Source: Drosophila miranda (taxonomy: Eukaryota; Arthropoda; Insecta; Diptera; Drosophilidae). From it: a DNA stretch of 64,000 bases. Positions 1 through 10,900 of this stretch are shown here, piece by piece. Positions within the stretch are counted from its first letter, which is position 1. Each line of letters opens with the position of its first letter. Where the stretch lies: positions 6,865,249 through 6,929,248 of the forward strand of contig NW_022881603.1 of the NCBI RefSeq assembly GCF_003369915.1. The letters run 5' to 3'. The notes below the pieces were generated by a model that was not told where the DNA came from, did not search any database, and saw nothing but the letters and a program-made list of their open reading frames with translations. The position numbers and the translations under genes were made by a program.

Positions 1-2114
1 GGCTCCACTTCATGCTGCATGCTGAGGCATTACGACAACGCTTCAATACCTACCTGGGGCTGCAACATCTGCCTCAAAATGGAGTTGACTATAGGCCAAA
101 GCTCTTGGAGATCGACTGGTCGTTGCGCCGCAATGTGGGTTCCCATGGCAATGCCGTTCCCAATGATTATGAAGAAGGGTCACGCTCTATTCTGGAGCCC
201 CTACCCAGCAAAGAAGTTGAGATTGGGATGAAGACACTGCAGATACGCTACTTACAACATTCGTGGCAGCAGTACCTGGAACCCGTAGACCTACCCCGGA
301 ACATCATGTCCGCCTATACCGTGGAGTTGAACTATTACAACAATTTTATATCCGGCCAAGTGGCGTCTCTCGACAAAATGGAGCAGGACGACAGGGAGTT
401 CTGGCTGGAGACGCAGTTCAAGATGCCTAAAGGGAACATCTATGAGACCAGGAGTCCAGCAATTCCCCTGCCGCCCGGCCTGCCCTGCTCCCGCCGACCA
501 GCTCAGCTCCCAAACCACAGTCGTTGAATGTGTTGCCGGTTCTGATGAAGAGCGTCTCCGATGATCACATCACTCCGGCCCACCAGGGTGAGTTCCTGGC
601 GGCCATCACCACAGCGGGATCTGCCGATGTTTATGATATGGAGCGAGCGGAGCTGTTGGGTGACTCGTTTCTCAAGAGGAACGAAGGCACGCTCACGCAG
701 GTCAAGTCGAGGCTGGTGTCCAACAAGAACCTGATGTATTGCCTCAGGGAGACGGATATTCCCAGTCGTATTAGCTGCAGTCTGTTCGACCCCATATTAA
801 CGTGGCTTCCGCCCAGCATTAATCTGCCCGAAGATGTCTTGGATGTGTGGACGGAGCAGCCGAACTTTGCCAAACTGATTGGTCCCCATAATCTCTTCAA
901 TCTGGCCCTTAGTGACGAGGAGATTCTGGCAGGTCATTGCAACAAGGATACCTATCTTCGCTTTATGCAAGGTTGCAAGAGCAATCAGCAAGGCTATTAT
1001 GCCGGCCGAGACTTCTCCTCCGGCGTGAACTACTTCTTTGGTGAGGTCGCTGTTCAGAACAAGGTGGTGGCTGACACTCTGGAGGCCCTTCTGGGAGTCG
1101 TTGTGAGAAACTATGGATTGCAACATGGCTTCCGCATGCTGGAATACTTCGGCATTTGCAAGCCGGACGTTGATAAGCCATTGTCGCAGCTGCTCGATCT
1201 TCAGTTGAAGAGCACCAAGATGCGAGCCAACGCGAGCCCTGACGATATTGATGGCTTCCTGATCAACCACTCCTATTTAGAGCAGAATCTGGGCTACGAA
1301 TTCCGGGATCGGGGCTTCCTCTTGCAGGCCCTGACGCATCCGTCATTTCCCACCAATCGCTTGACCGGCTGCTACCAGGAGCTGGAGTTCATTGGCGATG
1401 CCATACTCGATTTTCTCATCTCTGCATACATTTTCTTAAACAATACCAAGCTGCGTCCGGGCGAGCTCACGGATCTGCGCTCGGCATTGGTCAATAACAT
1501 GACACTGGGATGCATCTGCGTGCGCCACAAGCTGCACCTCTTCATTCTGGCAGAGAACGCGTTGCTATCTGAGACCATCAGCAAGTTTGTGAAATTCCAA
1601 GGGAGCCAGGGACACAGAGTCACGAATCATGGCAGGAATCACGTGGCAGGAGAGAGATGTGCAGCCCGTTATTCTGGACTTGGACGATGAAGTGGAGATG
1701 GCCATGGAAAATGAGTCGGAAGACGGTCCACGCATCGGTGCTTTCAACTTGGCGCAAAACGTAGATGTCCCCAAGGCTTTAGGCGATGTCCTGGAGGCCC
1801 TTATCGCGGCCGTCTACCTGGATTGCCGGGATCTGCAGACAACCTGGCAGATGATCTACCATTTGTTTGAGCCCGAGCTGAAGGAATTCTCCCAGAATAT
1901 ACCCATCAGCCCGATTCGTCAGCTCCATGAGCACAAGCTGGCCAATCCCGTCTACGGTCCGCCCCTGGTAGACAAGGACGTTGTGATGATGTACTGCCAG
2001 TTCACCTGCATGGAGAAGATCATTCGGGTCACTGGTTTCGGCTCCAATAAGGACCAAGCCAAATTGGCTGCTGCCAAGAGCGCTCTTCAGAAATTGGCTA
2101 AATGTGATGCATAA
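1..2114 (+). pseudogene. Dcr-2: Dicer-2 copy 1, 3' part, degenerate
   Basis: This is the C-terminal half of Dicer-2, the RNase III enzyme that cuts long dsRNA into siRNAs. It enters at the window edge, downstream of the helicase. Recognisable parts are the PAZ-to-RNase III linker (1-530), RNase IIIa ([10 protein letters not shown] near 640), RNase IIIb ([12 protein letters not shown] near 1380; LGDVLEAL near 1777, with the usual Glu at 1794-1796) and a C-terminal dsRBD ending KCDA at the TAA 2112-2114. Three lesions are visible against copies 3-5: one C lost in the run near 465 (frameshift); a 39-bp in-frame deletion at about 677 that removes 13 codons right after the RNase IIIa signature; and 17 bp at 1630 replaced by an unrelated 18 bp (frameshift). 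No intron interrupts this part. Identity is secure; a functional product is excluded unless the indels are assembly errors. Confidence 0.95.
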
Positions 2115-2148
2115 TCCATAGAACTACATACCATTGACCGTGACCCAC

Positions 2149-2215
2149 AAAGTCTAAGCCTGACACCCATTCTGAATATGTACAATTAATTAAATGGGTG
2201 TGATGCTTAGACTTT
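2149..2215 (+). other. 67-nt inverted repeat (hairpin) after the Dcr-2 stop, copy 1
   Basis: Two 23-nt arms (2149-2171 and 2193-2215) are reverse complements at 21 of 23 positions and enclose a 21-nt loop. The arm starts AAAGTCTAAGC and ends ACACCCATT. It begins 34 nt after the stop codon, so it probably lies in the 3' UTR. Size and pairing resemble a pre-miRNA or small hairpin RNA, but a 3'-end processing structure is equally possible. It recurs after copies 3, 4 and 5; copy 2 keeps only the right arm. Confidence 0.6.
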
Positions 2216-2296
2216 TATTCGTCACTGTATTATTTGTAAGCTTTTCATGAACAAAAAAGCATTTTTACCAATTTGTTATACCTTTTTAATATGTAA

Positions 2297-2302
2297 AATA
2301 AA
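2297..2302 (+). terminator. Candidate polyadenylation signal of Dcr-2
   Basis: AATAAA lies about 180 nt after the Dcr-2 stop in copy 1, and the motif is conserved at the same place after the other copies. The hexamer is seen directly; its use is inferred. Confidence 0.45.
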
Positions 2303-2391
2303 ATCGCTATGTACCGCGTGGGCTCGTTTTAGCTAGATTTACAATGGGCTAGATGGGCGGGCACTATCGTTAACGACGTCAATGTCATTTT

Positions 2392-3493
2392 TATACCCGA
2401 TACTCAAAATGAGTATTGGGGTATATTAGATTTGTGGGAAAAGTGGATGTGTGTAACGTCCAGAAGGAATCGTTTCCGACCCCATAAAGTATATATATTC
2501 TTGATCAGCATCAATAGCCTAGTCGATTGAGCCCTGTCTGTCTGTCCGTCTGTCCGTCCGTCCGTCCGTCCCCTTCAGCGCCTAGTGCTCAAAGACTATA
2601 AGAGCTAGAGTAACGATGTCTTGGATCCAGACTTCTGTGATATGTCACTGCTACAAAAATATTTCAAAACTTCGCCCCGCCCACTTCCGCTCCCACAAAG
2701 TACAAAAATCTGTGGCATCCACATTTTTAAAGATACGATAAAACCAAAAACGCAGAATCGTAGAGGATGACTATATGTTTTAGAATGTAAGATCTCAACC
2801 AGATCGTATAATTAATATAGCCAGAATCAAGAAAACAATTTCATTCTTTCTCGCGCTGTCTCTCTCTAACACACAGGTTTCATGGTCGGTTTTGCCAATT
2901 GCAAAATATGAGTTCAAGGATCTCAGAACCGATAATAGCCAGAGCAACCAAATTTGGTATCCACACTCCTGTGATATCGGACCTTGACCGTTTCGTGTCC
3001 AAATTTCGCCACACCACCTTCCGCCCCCGCAAAGGACGAAAATCTGGGGCATCCACAAATCTCAGAGACTATTAAGGCTAGAGTAACCAAATTTGGTATC
3101 CGCACTTCTGTTAGATCTATCTATAAAACGTATATCTCAGAATTTCGCCCCCCCCCCTTCCGCCCCCCCCAAAGGACGAAAATCTGTTGCATCCACAATA
3201 TTGCAGATTCGAGAAAACTAAAAACGCAGAATCATAGATAACGACCATATCTATCAGATTGCTGAATCTGGATCAGATCAGATAATTTTTATAGCCAAAA
3301 GGAACAAATCAATTTGCAGTGGCTACGCAGCGCCCAACGTCACGCTCAGACTGATTTTCTGTCTCTCTCGCACGCACTCTTTGTCGTGTCGTTTAATATT
3401 AGCAGCGTCTGCCGGAGGAGAGCCATACTGACTTAGTATCGGGTATAACTGTAGAGTTGCGGTGTCCGCAGCAACTCACAACGTTCCCCCTCG
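2392..3493. mobile_element. ISY-like DINE-1/Helentron element, copy 1
   Basis: This non-coding element begins TATACCCGATAC and carries the inverse, GTATCGGGTATA, at 3436-3447. A perfect-stem hairpin (GAGTTGC...GCAACTC, 3454-3477) follows, as in Helentron 3' ends. Inside are a GTCTGTCC/GTCC microsatellite (about 2536-2572) and repeated blocks reading 'ACGAAAATCTG..GCATCCACA'. The opening resembles Drosophila DINE-1/INE-1 elements. The site after Dcr-2 copies 4 and 5 is an empty T-run, which confirms an insertion. The ISY label rests on remembered descriptions of the D. miranda family and on the split GA-rich motif at 3359-3385. Short ORFs within it are chance. Confidence 0.75.
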
Positions 3494-4323
3494 TTTATAT
3501 TTACAATAAAGTGCAGAGTGCACTCTACATTCATTTGATCCGAGTGTCCATGCAACAGCGGTGGCTTCTGTTCAGGCCTCTGCAGATACATATATTAAGT
3601 GCCCTAGAAACTACAAATTAGAGTAAAGTAACATTGGAGGAAACAACAAATGTTTAAATGTTCCAAAGATCTGTAAGATTCTGTATGAAACTGGAATAAA
3701 CTCAATTTAAATACAAATTGTTCTTCTCAGACCATAAATCCTCCGTCGCATCGATATTCATTTATATTTTATGCCTCGACTTTGGCTAATTTGTCAAGCC
3801 TTTATTTACTCCAATTGAGTTTCTCCACTCCCACAGCGGTCCCTCGGCAATAAAAGTGCAAGTGACAAATGGTGGGGGCAGACCAGACCAGGCCCATAGA
3901 AGCACTTCAAGACCAGAGTCAGAGCTCAATTAGATTTCATTAAATTGTTGCAACAGCGAACGAAATGCGAGCACAAATGAAAATGAAAATGAAAATGAGA
4001 ATTAATTGCACTAATCACTTGTGCGCGAATAAACAAATGTTTAGAGCAGCGAACTGCAGTGAACTGTAACGAAGTAATTATTGTACCCGGGAGAGGAGAG
4101 GGCGAAAAATCGAAAGCTAACCAACTGTCGAATGGAGGCGGGGGGCGGGCGTCGGAAGAGTAAATAACAAAGACGAATGGGGTTCGGCGTTTGGCGCTCG
4201 GCTTCGTATTGAGATTTATCTGGTTTAACAATGCTCTTAAAGCCTCTAGAAACAAACATAATACGCGTAAATTATTAAAAATAATGGGCATTCGTGTGTG
4301 TTGAGCTGATGGAGGGATTCATT
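3494..4323. other. Dcr-2/FReD tail-to-tail spacer, unit 1
   Basis: No coding region is seen. The spacer lies between the convergent Dcr-2 and FReD copies and is repeated in every unit. It holds a short AAATGA-type hexamer repeat (about 3975-4000) whose copy number differs between units, and a G-rich patch near 4135-4150. Confidence 0.6.
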
Positions 4324-5580
4324 TTAATAAATTTTTAGGGGTACTGTACGCTTGGTCCTCGGTAAATCGTTCAGCTCCATTTGGCTCTTTGGACGGACTA
4401 GCATCTGTACGGATCTCAGAGATCTGAAGCTATACCATTGCTCCCAGAAAATGCCCTGGACATTGTCCATCTCGCCCTTGAAGTACTTGCCATTCAAATT
4501 GCTATGGGAAGAGGATATTAACTGAATAATTCGTATGTTTTTGTGTGATACTCAGTGGACGGATGAATTACCTTCGCGAACAGAAGTCGTACCACCAGGC
4601 TCCGTGGTGATACTCGGCGCAATTCATATGCGTAAATTCATCGTTATCCCTATCGAAGGTTGAGAATTTCATCTTGTCATGGGTGCGTAACGCGTCGCTG
4701 GAATTTCCTTGATAATACCCGAGCTTATGTAGAGCTCATGAGGCTGGGAGCTGGTCAGGCGGTGCAGTTTTTTGAGGCCAATAAAGAACTCCCCGTTGAG
4801 CTTGCCAAACCCTTTCCTGTACTGATCCCAGTTGCGATAGAAGTTCACAGAGCCATCCAGTCGACGGTGAATAGCCATCCATCCAGGACCGGCGGCCGTG
4901 AGACCCTCACAGGACACCAGAAAGGGCAGGAACCCTGGCAAATGGATCAAATGAATCCCAGACGACATGCCGTAGGGCATACAAGAGGTGGTGGCTGCCT
5001 CCCAGTCTGCCAACAGGTCGTCCTTCTTCTCCCTGAATTTACCTTCAAAATATACGACTTTGGCTCTCAGATGATCGATCAATGCCGCACTGGAGGTGTT
5101 CTGTTTTCTTAAATCAGTCAACACGTGCTGTTTCCTCTTCAATCTGGTCTCGTAGACCTTGACCTTCTGCTCGAGTTCCTTGATTTGATCCGCCTTTTCC
5201 TTCAGTTTGGCTGTATATTCTGTGAGATTCTCAAATCTCTTCAGTAGATCGTCGTCAGTGTGTTCCTTGGTTTGAAGCTTGTTTATTTCATTTCCTCTGT
5301 CTTTGATAGTGGCTGCACTCTCTGCTATTTTACCCATATAAACGTCCAATAAATCATCCAGATCTCCTTTGCTAATGCGAATGGTTTTGTGCTGATCAAT
5401 GTGGACTTCTGCCAACGTGCACGGCTGTGACATTGGCAGTGGACATGCTACTTGACGGTACTACTTCAGTTTTGTTCTTCAAGTCTATAATGGCAGCCTT
5501 GGTTGGCTTAAGCTTGGGGTGGCCTCAAAGGACCAAGGTACAGCCAAAAGAATCAGCAGTAAAACGAAATAGTTTTCCAT
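4324..5580 (-). pseudogene. Fibrinogen-related (FReD) protein, copy 1, degenerate
   Basis: The intact family encodes a secreted protein: an N-terminal signal peptide starting MENYFVLLLILLAVPW (ATG at 5580-5578), a coiled coil (for example KEKADQIKELEQKVKVY), then a fibrinogen C-terminal domain (GPGWMAIHRRLDGSVNFYRNW; WWYDFC). Such proteins act in recognition or adhesion outside the cell; the role of this one is unknown. A 70-nt intron (4502-4571) precedes the last exon (4324-4501). Two deletions are shared with copies 2 and 4: 5 bp at 5416/5417, which separates the signal peptide from the rest, and 88 bp at 4724/4725 within the fibrinogen domain. Both shift the frame. I do not know its D. melanogaster orthologue. 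Confidence 0.88.
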
Positions 5581-6862
5581 TGTGAGTCGTATTCTCCGAA
5601 CCATGCACATTGCAATCAAAATTAAACTGAGATCGCCAACGAAATAAATTAACTGCATTTTGAATAAATTAACTGTTCAAATCCGGAAGCTAATGCAAAG
5701 TTGTTTGCTGATAAGAATTACTGCACTTCCAAGCCGCACTTGAACTTGAAAGTGTACTTGTACAGCTGCGTTTGATTCGTTTGTTAACCATAGCTGGGCT
5801 TAAATTTAAAGTTTATTTTAAATAAAAATATTTAAATTATTTTAATATATTATTTAAATACATTTTTTTTTTTTAAATTGGTGTTTTTTTCATTCACTTT
5901 CATACTTTGCGCTCTACTTAAAGCAGGTTGGCAGTGCAGCAGCATTTCATTCGAGGTGCAGTTTTTCAGCAGTTGGCAGTTTTCCCGTTTATCGATAGCA
6001 ACAATGAAATACCCTTCTGGAATATTTAAACCTATTTCAACGATTTCTTTCTACAGAGACCAAGAATAATCATGCATGAATATGTCTAACACATATCAAT
6101 TTGAGAAAATTTCTTCATCAATTTTAAAAACATTTTGGAAAACAGGGTATACAAAGGGCTATACACGCATCATGTCTTTAAATGCCAGCAACACTGCGAC
6201 TGTTTTTTTGTTGAACTATTTTGTTTAAACCTTGTTTAAGTCAAAATACAACAAAAGCAAGGACTAATACCTTCTTTTAGACAAGATCCAATAAAAGCAA
6301 GTGTTTAAAATAAACTAGTCAATTCGCAAATAGATTCACTAATCGGATAAAATTATGTGGGCATGGCTTAATGTTCTATATAGCTGGTAATATTCCACGG
6401 AATATCATAAACGAGGAATATGTATGTAAAATAGAACTTGAATTCGTCAGTATATTTACGGTATATTTTTTAAATGAGACGGTACATTTCGGTATATTTC
6501 TGAGGGTCGGACGGCAATTTGTTGGCAATTTATTTATTCAGCTCTTGGAATTTATTATCTTATCAGATCAAATACTTGTTCAATACAATATATCGGTGGA
6601 ACAAAATTCAATTAAAACAAAGGTGAGGCGAGACATTTGCCGGTCAACCTGCGCGTCCATCGCGGTGTTTTCCGCACACAGAGAACGGTGACTGAAAATA
6701 AAATGTAAATCCCCTAAGCTAGTAGCTGGCCACATCCAGAAAAACCTACTGTGTAATTATAGCCACGTCAGCAATCATCTTAGTTGGCGAGCTTGTGCCT
6801 GCATATGCAAATACATATGTAGCTGTTGAACTGAATTCTCGGATTTGTTTACACTCCTACAG
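5581..6862. other. Head-to-head spacer between FReD copy 1 and Dcr-2 copy 2
   Basis: This AT-rich divergent region should carry both promoters. Visible are a GATAAG motif (5710-5715) about 130 bp upstream of the FReD ATG, a poly-T tract (about 5862-5874) and a TATCGATA motif at 5990. Compared with copies 4 and 5 it is missing internal blocks. It also lacks Dcr-2 exons 1 and 2, because a deletion near 6800 joins the upstream region to intron 2. Short ORFs here look like chance. Confidence 0.6.
5990..5997. promoter_or_regulatory. DRE-like TATCGATA motif, unit 1/2 spacer
   Basis: TATCGATA is the DNA replication-related element bound by DREF in many Drosophila housekeeping promoters. The same motif sits at the same place in each intact head-to-head spacer (16898, 45252, 54918). 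It is about 1.1 kb upstream of the Dcr-2 ATG in copies 4 and 5, so which gene it serves is uncertain. Confidence 0.4.
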
Positions 6863-7574
6863 ATCAATCGAGGAGGGCGGAAAACGAGCTATATTTATGT
6901 GCAATACAGTCGAGCTAGCCCGCCAGCAGGCAATGGCCGTGAGGAAGTTCTCAAATCTCAAAGTGGGCGATGCCATACTCGATTTTCTCATCTCTGCATA
7001 CATTTTCTTAAACAATACCAAGCTGCGTCCGGGCGAGCTCACGGATCTGCGCTCGGCATTGGTCAATAACATGACACTGGGATGCATCTGCGTGCGCCAC
7101 AAGCTGCACCTCTTCATTCTGGCAGAGAACGCGCTGCTATCTGAGACCATCAGCAAGTTTGTGAAATTCCAAGGGAGCCAGGGACACAGAGTCACGAATC
7201 ATGTACGTTTTCTGATCGAGGAGAGAGATGTGCAGCCCGTTATTCTGGACTTGGACGATGAAGTGGAGATGGCCATGGAAAATGAGTCGGAAGACGGTCC
7301 ACGCATCGGTGCTTTCAACTTGGCGCAAAACGTAGATGTCCCCAAGGCTTTAGGCGATGTCCTGGAGGCCCTTATCGCGGCCGTCTACCTGGATTGCCGG
7401 GATCTGCAGACAACCTGGCAGATGATCTACCATTTGTTTGAGCCCGAGCTGAAGGAATTCTCCCAGAATATACCCATCAGCCCGATTCGTCAGCTCCATG
7501 AGCACAAGCTGGCCAATCCCGTCTACGTTCCGCCCCTGGTAGACAAGGACGTTGTGATGATGTACTGGGTGTGA
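6863..7574 (+). pseudogene. Dcr-2: Dicer-2 copy 2: helicase exon fused to RNase IIIb
   Basis: Exon 3 begins after a CAG acceptor at 6862 and encodes the helicase stretch [20 protein letters not shown]. At 6964-6966 it jumps to the RNase IIIb signature [12 protein letters not shown], so several kilobases (most of the helicase, DUF283, PAZ and RNase IIIa) are gone. The junction has 2-3 bp of shared sequence and keeps the frame. RNase IIIb then runs intact with its Glu (7365-7367). At about 7567 a second deletion removes the dsRBD, the true stop and the left hairpin arm, ending the frame at TGA 7572-7574. Exons 1-2, with the start codon and Walker A motif, are absent. A stable product is unlikely. 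Confidence 0.93.
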
Positions 7575-7762
7575 TGCTTAGACTTTTATTGGTCACTGTA
7601 TTATTTGTAAGCTTTTCATGAACAAAAAAGCATTTTTACCAATTTGTTATACCTTTTTAATATTTAAAATAAAATCGCTATGTACCGCGTGGGCTCGTTT
7701 TAGCTAGATTTACAATGGGCTAGATGGGCGGGCACTATCGTTAACGACGTCAATGTCATTTT

Positions 7763-7800
7763 TATACCCGATACTCAAAATGAGTATTGGGGTATATTAG
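7763..7800. mobile_element. ISY-like element copy 2, left fragment
   Basis: The first 38 bp of the ISY-like element, cut off by the LOA LINE. The last 15 bp (ATTGGGGTATATTAG, 7786-7800) are repeated at 13303-13317 as the target-site duplication. Confidence 0.8.
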
Positions 7801-7955
7801 GTTAGGTTAGGTTGAGGCGGCTGCCGGGCTCGCTCGGAACCCGTCACACTTAGGCCGGTTTCGGCCCGTTGTGATACCGCATAGGATCATTTCCTTCCTG
7901 CGTTGTGAGACTTCCTGTCAGCAATTATCCCAGCCAGATGCTCTCACAAAGTTCG

Positions 7956-10900
7956 CTATCCTCCTGGGACATAGTTTGGACATCTCTGAGATGTCGTGTA
8001 GAAAGGCTGAGCCCAGGTGCTGTAGCCTTCTTCTGCTGAGAGCTGGGCAGGAGCAGAACAGATGTTCCACTGTCTCCTCCTCTTCCTCGTCTCTACAGCT
8101 GCGACAAAAATCGTTATGTGGGGCCCCAGCCTGTTAGCGTGGGTGCCTATTAGCCAGTGTCCCGTGAGGGAACGTGTGACCACGCTGCACCTTTTCCTGC
8201 TTAACTTGAGGAGCTCGGAGGTGCGCTTCATGTCCATGGTCGGCCATGTTTGCCGAGTTGTGCGACATCGTGGCACTGTTTGCCACATATCGTTGTTTAG
8301 TCGCTTGTATTGCTCCCTTATAATGAGCTTACAGGTGGCCATTGGCATACAGATATCCTCCTTGTCTTGGAGAAGGGGGATTGTAGTGCCAGATCTGGCC
8401 AGCTCGTCCGCTATACAGTTGCCCTCGATGTCCCGGTGGCCCGGGACCCAAATCAGGCTAATAGCAAATTGCTGAGCCATCTCGTGCAGAGATTTGCGGC
8501 AGTCTGCTACGGTGGCCGAGTTCGAGGAAATCGCGCTCAGCGATTTGATCGCAGCCTGGCTGTCGCTATAAATGTTTAGCTTGGTTGCCGTGACGGCAGC
8601 CGCTTGTAGGCAGTCTAGAGCCTCCCTGATTGCTATGACTTCCGCTTGAAAGACACTGCAATGATCTGGGAGTCTGAAGGAATGCCTTATGCTTAGCTGT
8701 TCAGAGTAGATTCCCCCTCCGACTCTGTCGTCCAGCTTTGATCCATCTGTGAAGATGTTTATGGCCCCATCTGGGCCTGGGAGTCCCTCGAGCCATTCGT
8801 CTCTGTGAGGGATGATTGTGTCGAAGGGAGTGTCTGTGTACTCTCTTGGAACTTGGTAGTCTGTTTTTGAGGGGACGGTACTGCTATTATTTAATATGGC
8901 TGAGTGACCTATGCACTGTGTCACCCATTGATCTGAGTCTCTTAGACGTATTGCTGCTGCTTCTGCCCGTTCCTTTCCTGCGAGGTCAAGGCTCTGTAGG
9001 CATAGGATGGCATTTAGCGCATCATTTGGGGTGGTGCGAAGAGCTCCGCTGATGCATAGGGCGGCAGTCCGCTGGACTTTGCCCAGTTGCTTGGTGATCG
9101 CCCTTTTTGATAGGGCCGGCCACCACACCGTAACTCCGTAGAGTAGTATTGGTCTAACTATAGCTTGATATATCCATTGGACTATGCTTGGGATCATTCC
9201 CCATCTTAGCCCAATAGCTTTTTTGCATGTGTAGAGTGCAGTCATTGCCTTCTTCACTCTGTCTTTGACATTCAGGTTCCAGCTAAGCTTCTTGTCAATT
9301 ACCAACCCTAAGTAACTGGCACTGTCGCTAAAGGAGAGCCTGCATCCTTGTAGTATTGGAGGGTTGAGGGGCGGGACCTTGTATTTATTTGTGAATAGTA
9401 CGAGTTCCGTTTTTGAGGGATTTACTCCCAGACCGCGCGATTCTGTCCAATCCGACAGTTGCGCTAGCTTTGTGGACATTAAGTCGCACAGTGTTTGGGG
9501 GTATTTCCCCGAGAAGATAATCGCAACGTCGTCCGCATAGGCCACGACATTGCAGCCCCCCCCCCTTCTAGGTCACATAGAATCTTGTTGACTGCTATGT
9601 TCCACAGAAGAGGAGACAGGACACCACCTTGCGGGGTGCCTCTGTTGACATACCTTGACTGGGCGGACGATCCCATCGATGATGTCACCGTCCTGCATGT
9701 GAGCAATTGATCAATGAGCATCACCAAGTGACGGTCCACCCCCAGGTCAGTCAGGGCTTCTGTAATGGCGCCCGGTACAACGTTGTTGAAAGCTCCCTCA
9801 ATATCGAGAAAGGCTATGAGTGAGTACTCTTTGTGATGCAGAGATTTCTCTACCGCTGAGATCACTTCATGAAGAGCCGTTTCCGTGGATTTTCCTTTCC
9901 GGTAGGCATGCTGTGCGCCTGACAGCAACTGAGGGTGTATAGTTGTCCTCAGTTGCAGCCCGACGAGTCTCTCAAAGGTTTTGAGAAGGAAGGACGATAG
10001 GCTGATTGGTCTAAAGTCTTTTGCAGCTGAGTGCGAGGCTTTCCCAGCTTTGGGAATGAAGACTATCTTTGCCTTAAGCCATGTTCGCGGGATTGTACCC
10101 ACAGCCAGTATCTTCCTGAAGATACCTTGTAGCCAGTTGATGGCCGTATCCCCGGCCTTCTGAGGTTGGGCCGGGATTACCTGGTCTGGGCCTGGCGATT
10201 TGAACGGGTTGAAGCTGTTTATTGCCCAGCTTATGTTACCTTTTGTGAGGATGTGATCCATCGAGGTTACCGGTCCCTCTCCTGGAAGATGTGCCGTCTC
10301 GATGGTTGTGCACCCTGGAAAATGTGTGTCTAGTAGAATCTGCAGGGACTCCTCACTGGAGTTAGTCCACGTGCCGTCATTCCTTTTAAGATACCCTACC
10401 GAGGGGTTAGTTTTTGAGAGAATCTTGCGAAGCCTTGCGGCCTCTGACGTTTCCTCAATTTCCGAGCAAAATTTTTGCCAAGAGGCCCTATTTGCTTTCC
10501 TTGTTTCCTTTTTATATAGTGACAGACTGATTTTGTAGTCTGCCCAGTGGCCCTCGTTCGCGCTTTTGGCCCTGTTGAAGAGGGTCCTGCAGCTTTTACG
10601 TAGGATGTCTATTTGTTTTGACCACCAGGGGGGTTTCTTTTTCCCCCTAGGTTTGCTAGAGGGGCACGCTGCCGCGAAGGCTTTGTTGCATGCCTCTGTG
10701 AACCTGTTCACTAGGCGATCTAGGTCGTCTTTTGTGTCAGGGCATGATGGTGCTTTGGAGGGGAGTAAGTCCTCCAGGGCTGAGCTATATTTTTCCCAGT
10801 TGGCTTTCCTGGGATTAATATAGTCCTTAGGTTTCGGACACTCGAGGGATAGTGTGGTCTCGATGTATCTGTGGTCAGAGAAAGAGTGGTCATCAAGGAC

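Noticed and set aside
797..1270. Long minus-strand ORFs opposite Dcr-2 (also at 21513-22319, 50508-51314 and 60378-60851)
   Set aside because: They mirror the RNase III coding strand, show no domain of their own and are explained by codon bias of the real gene on the plus strand.
2795..3241. Short ORFs inside the ISY-like element
   Set aside because: The same frames recur only because the element is repeated. The element is a non-coding helitron type, and the ORFs have no domain.
4660..5112. Plus-strand ORFs opposite the FReD gene (also at 15678, 37233 and 53596)
   Set aside because: Shadows of the fibrinogen-domain coding sequence; no independent support.
5878..6069. 63-codon ORF near the DRE motif, repeated in several spacers
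   Set aside because: It begins in a T-run, its start codon is not kept in all copies, and no transcript signals single it out.
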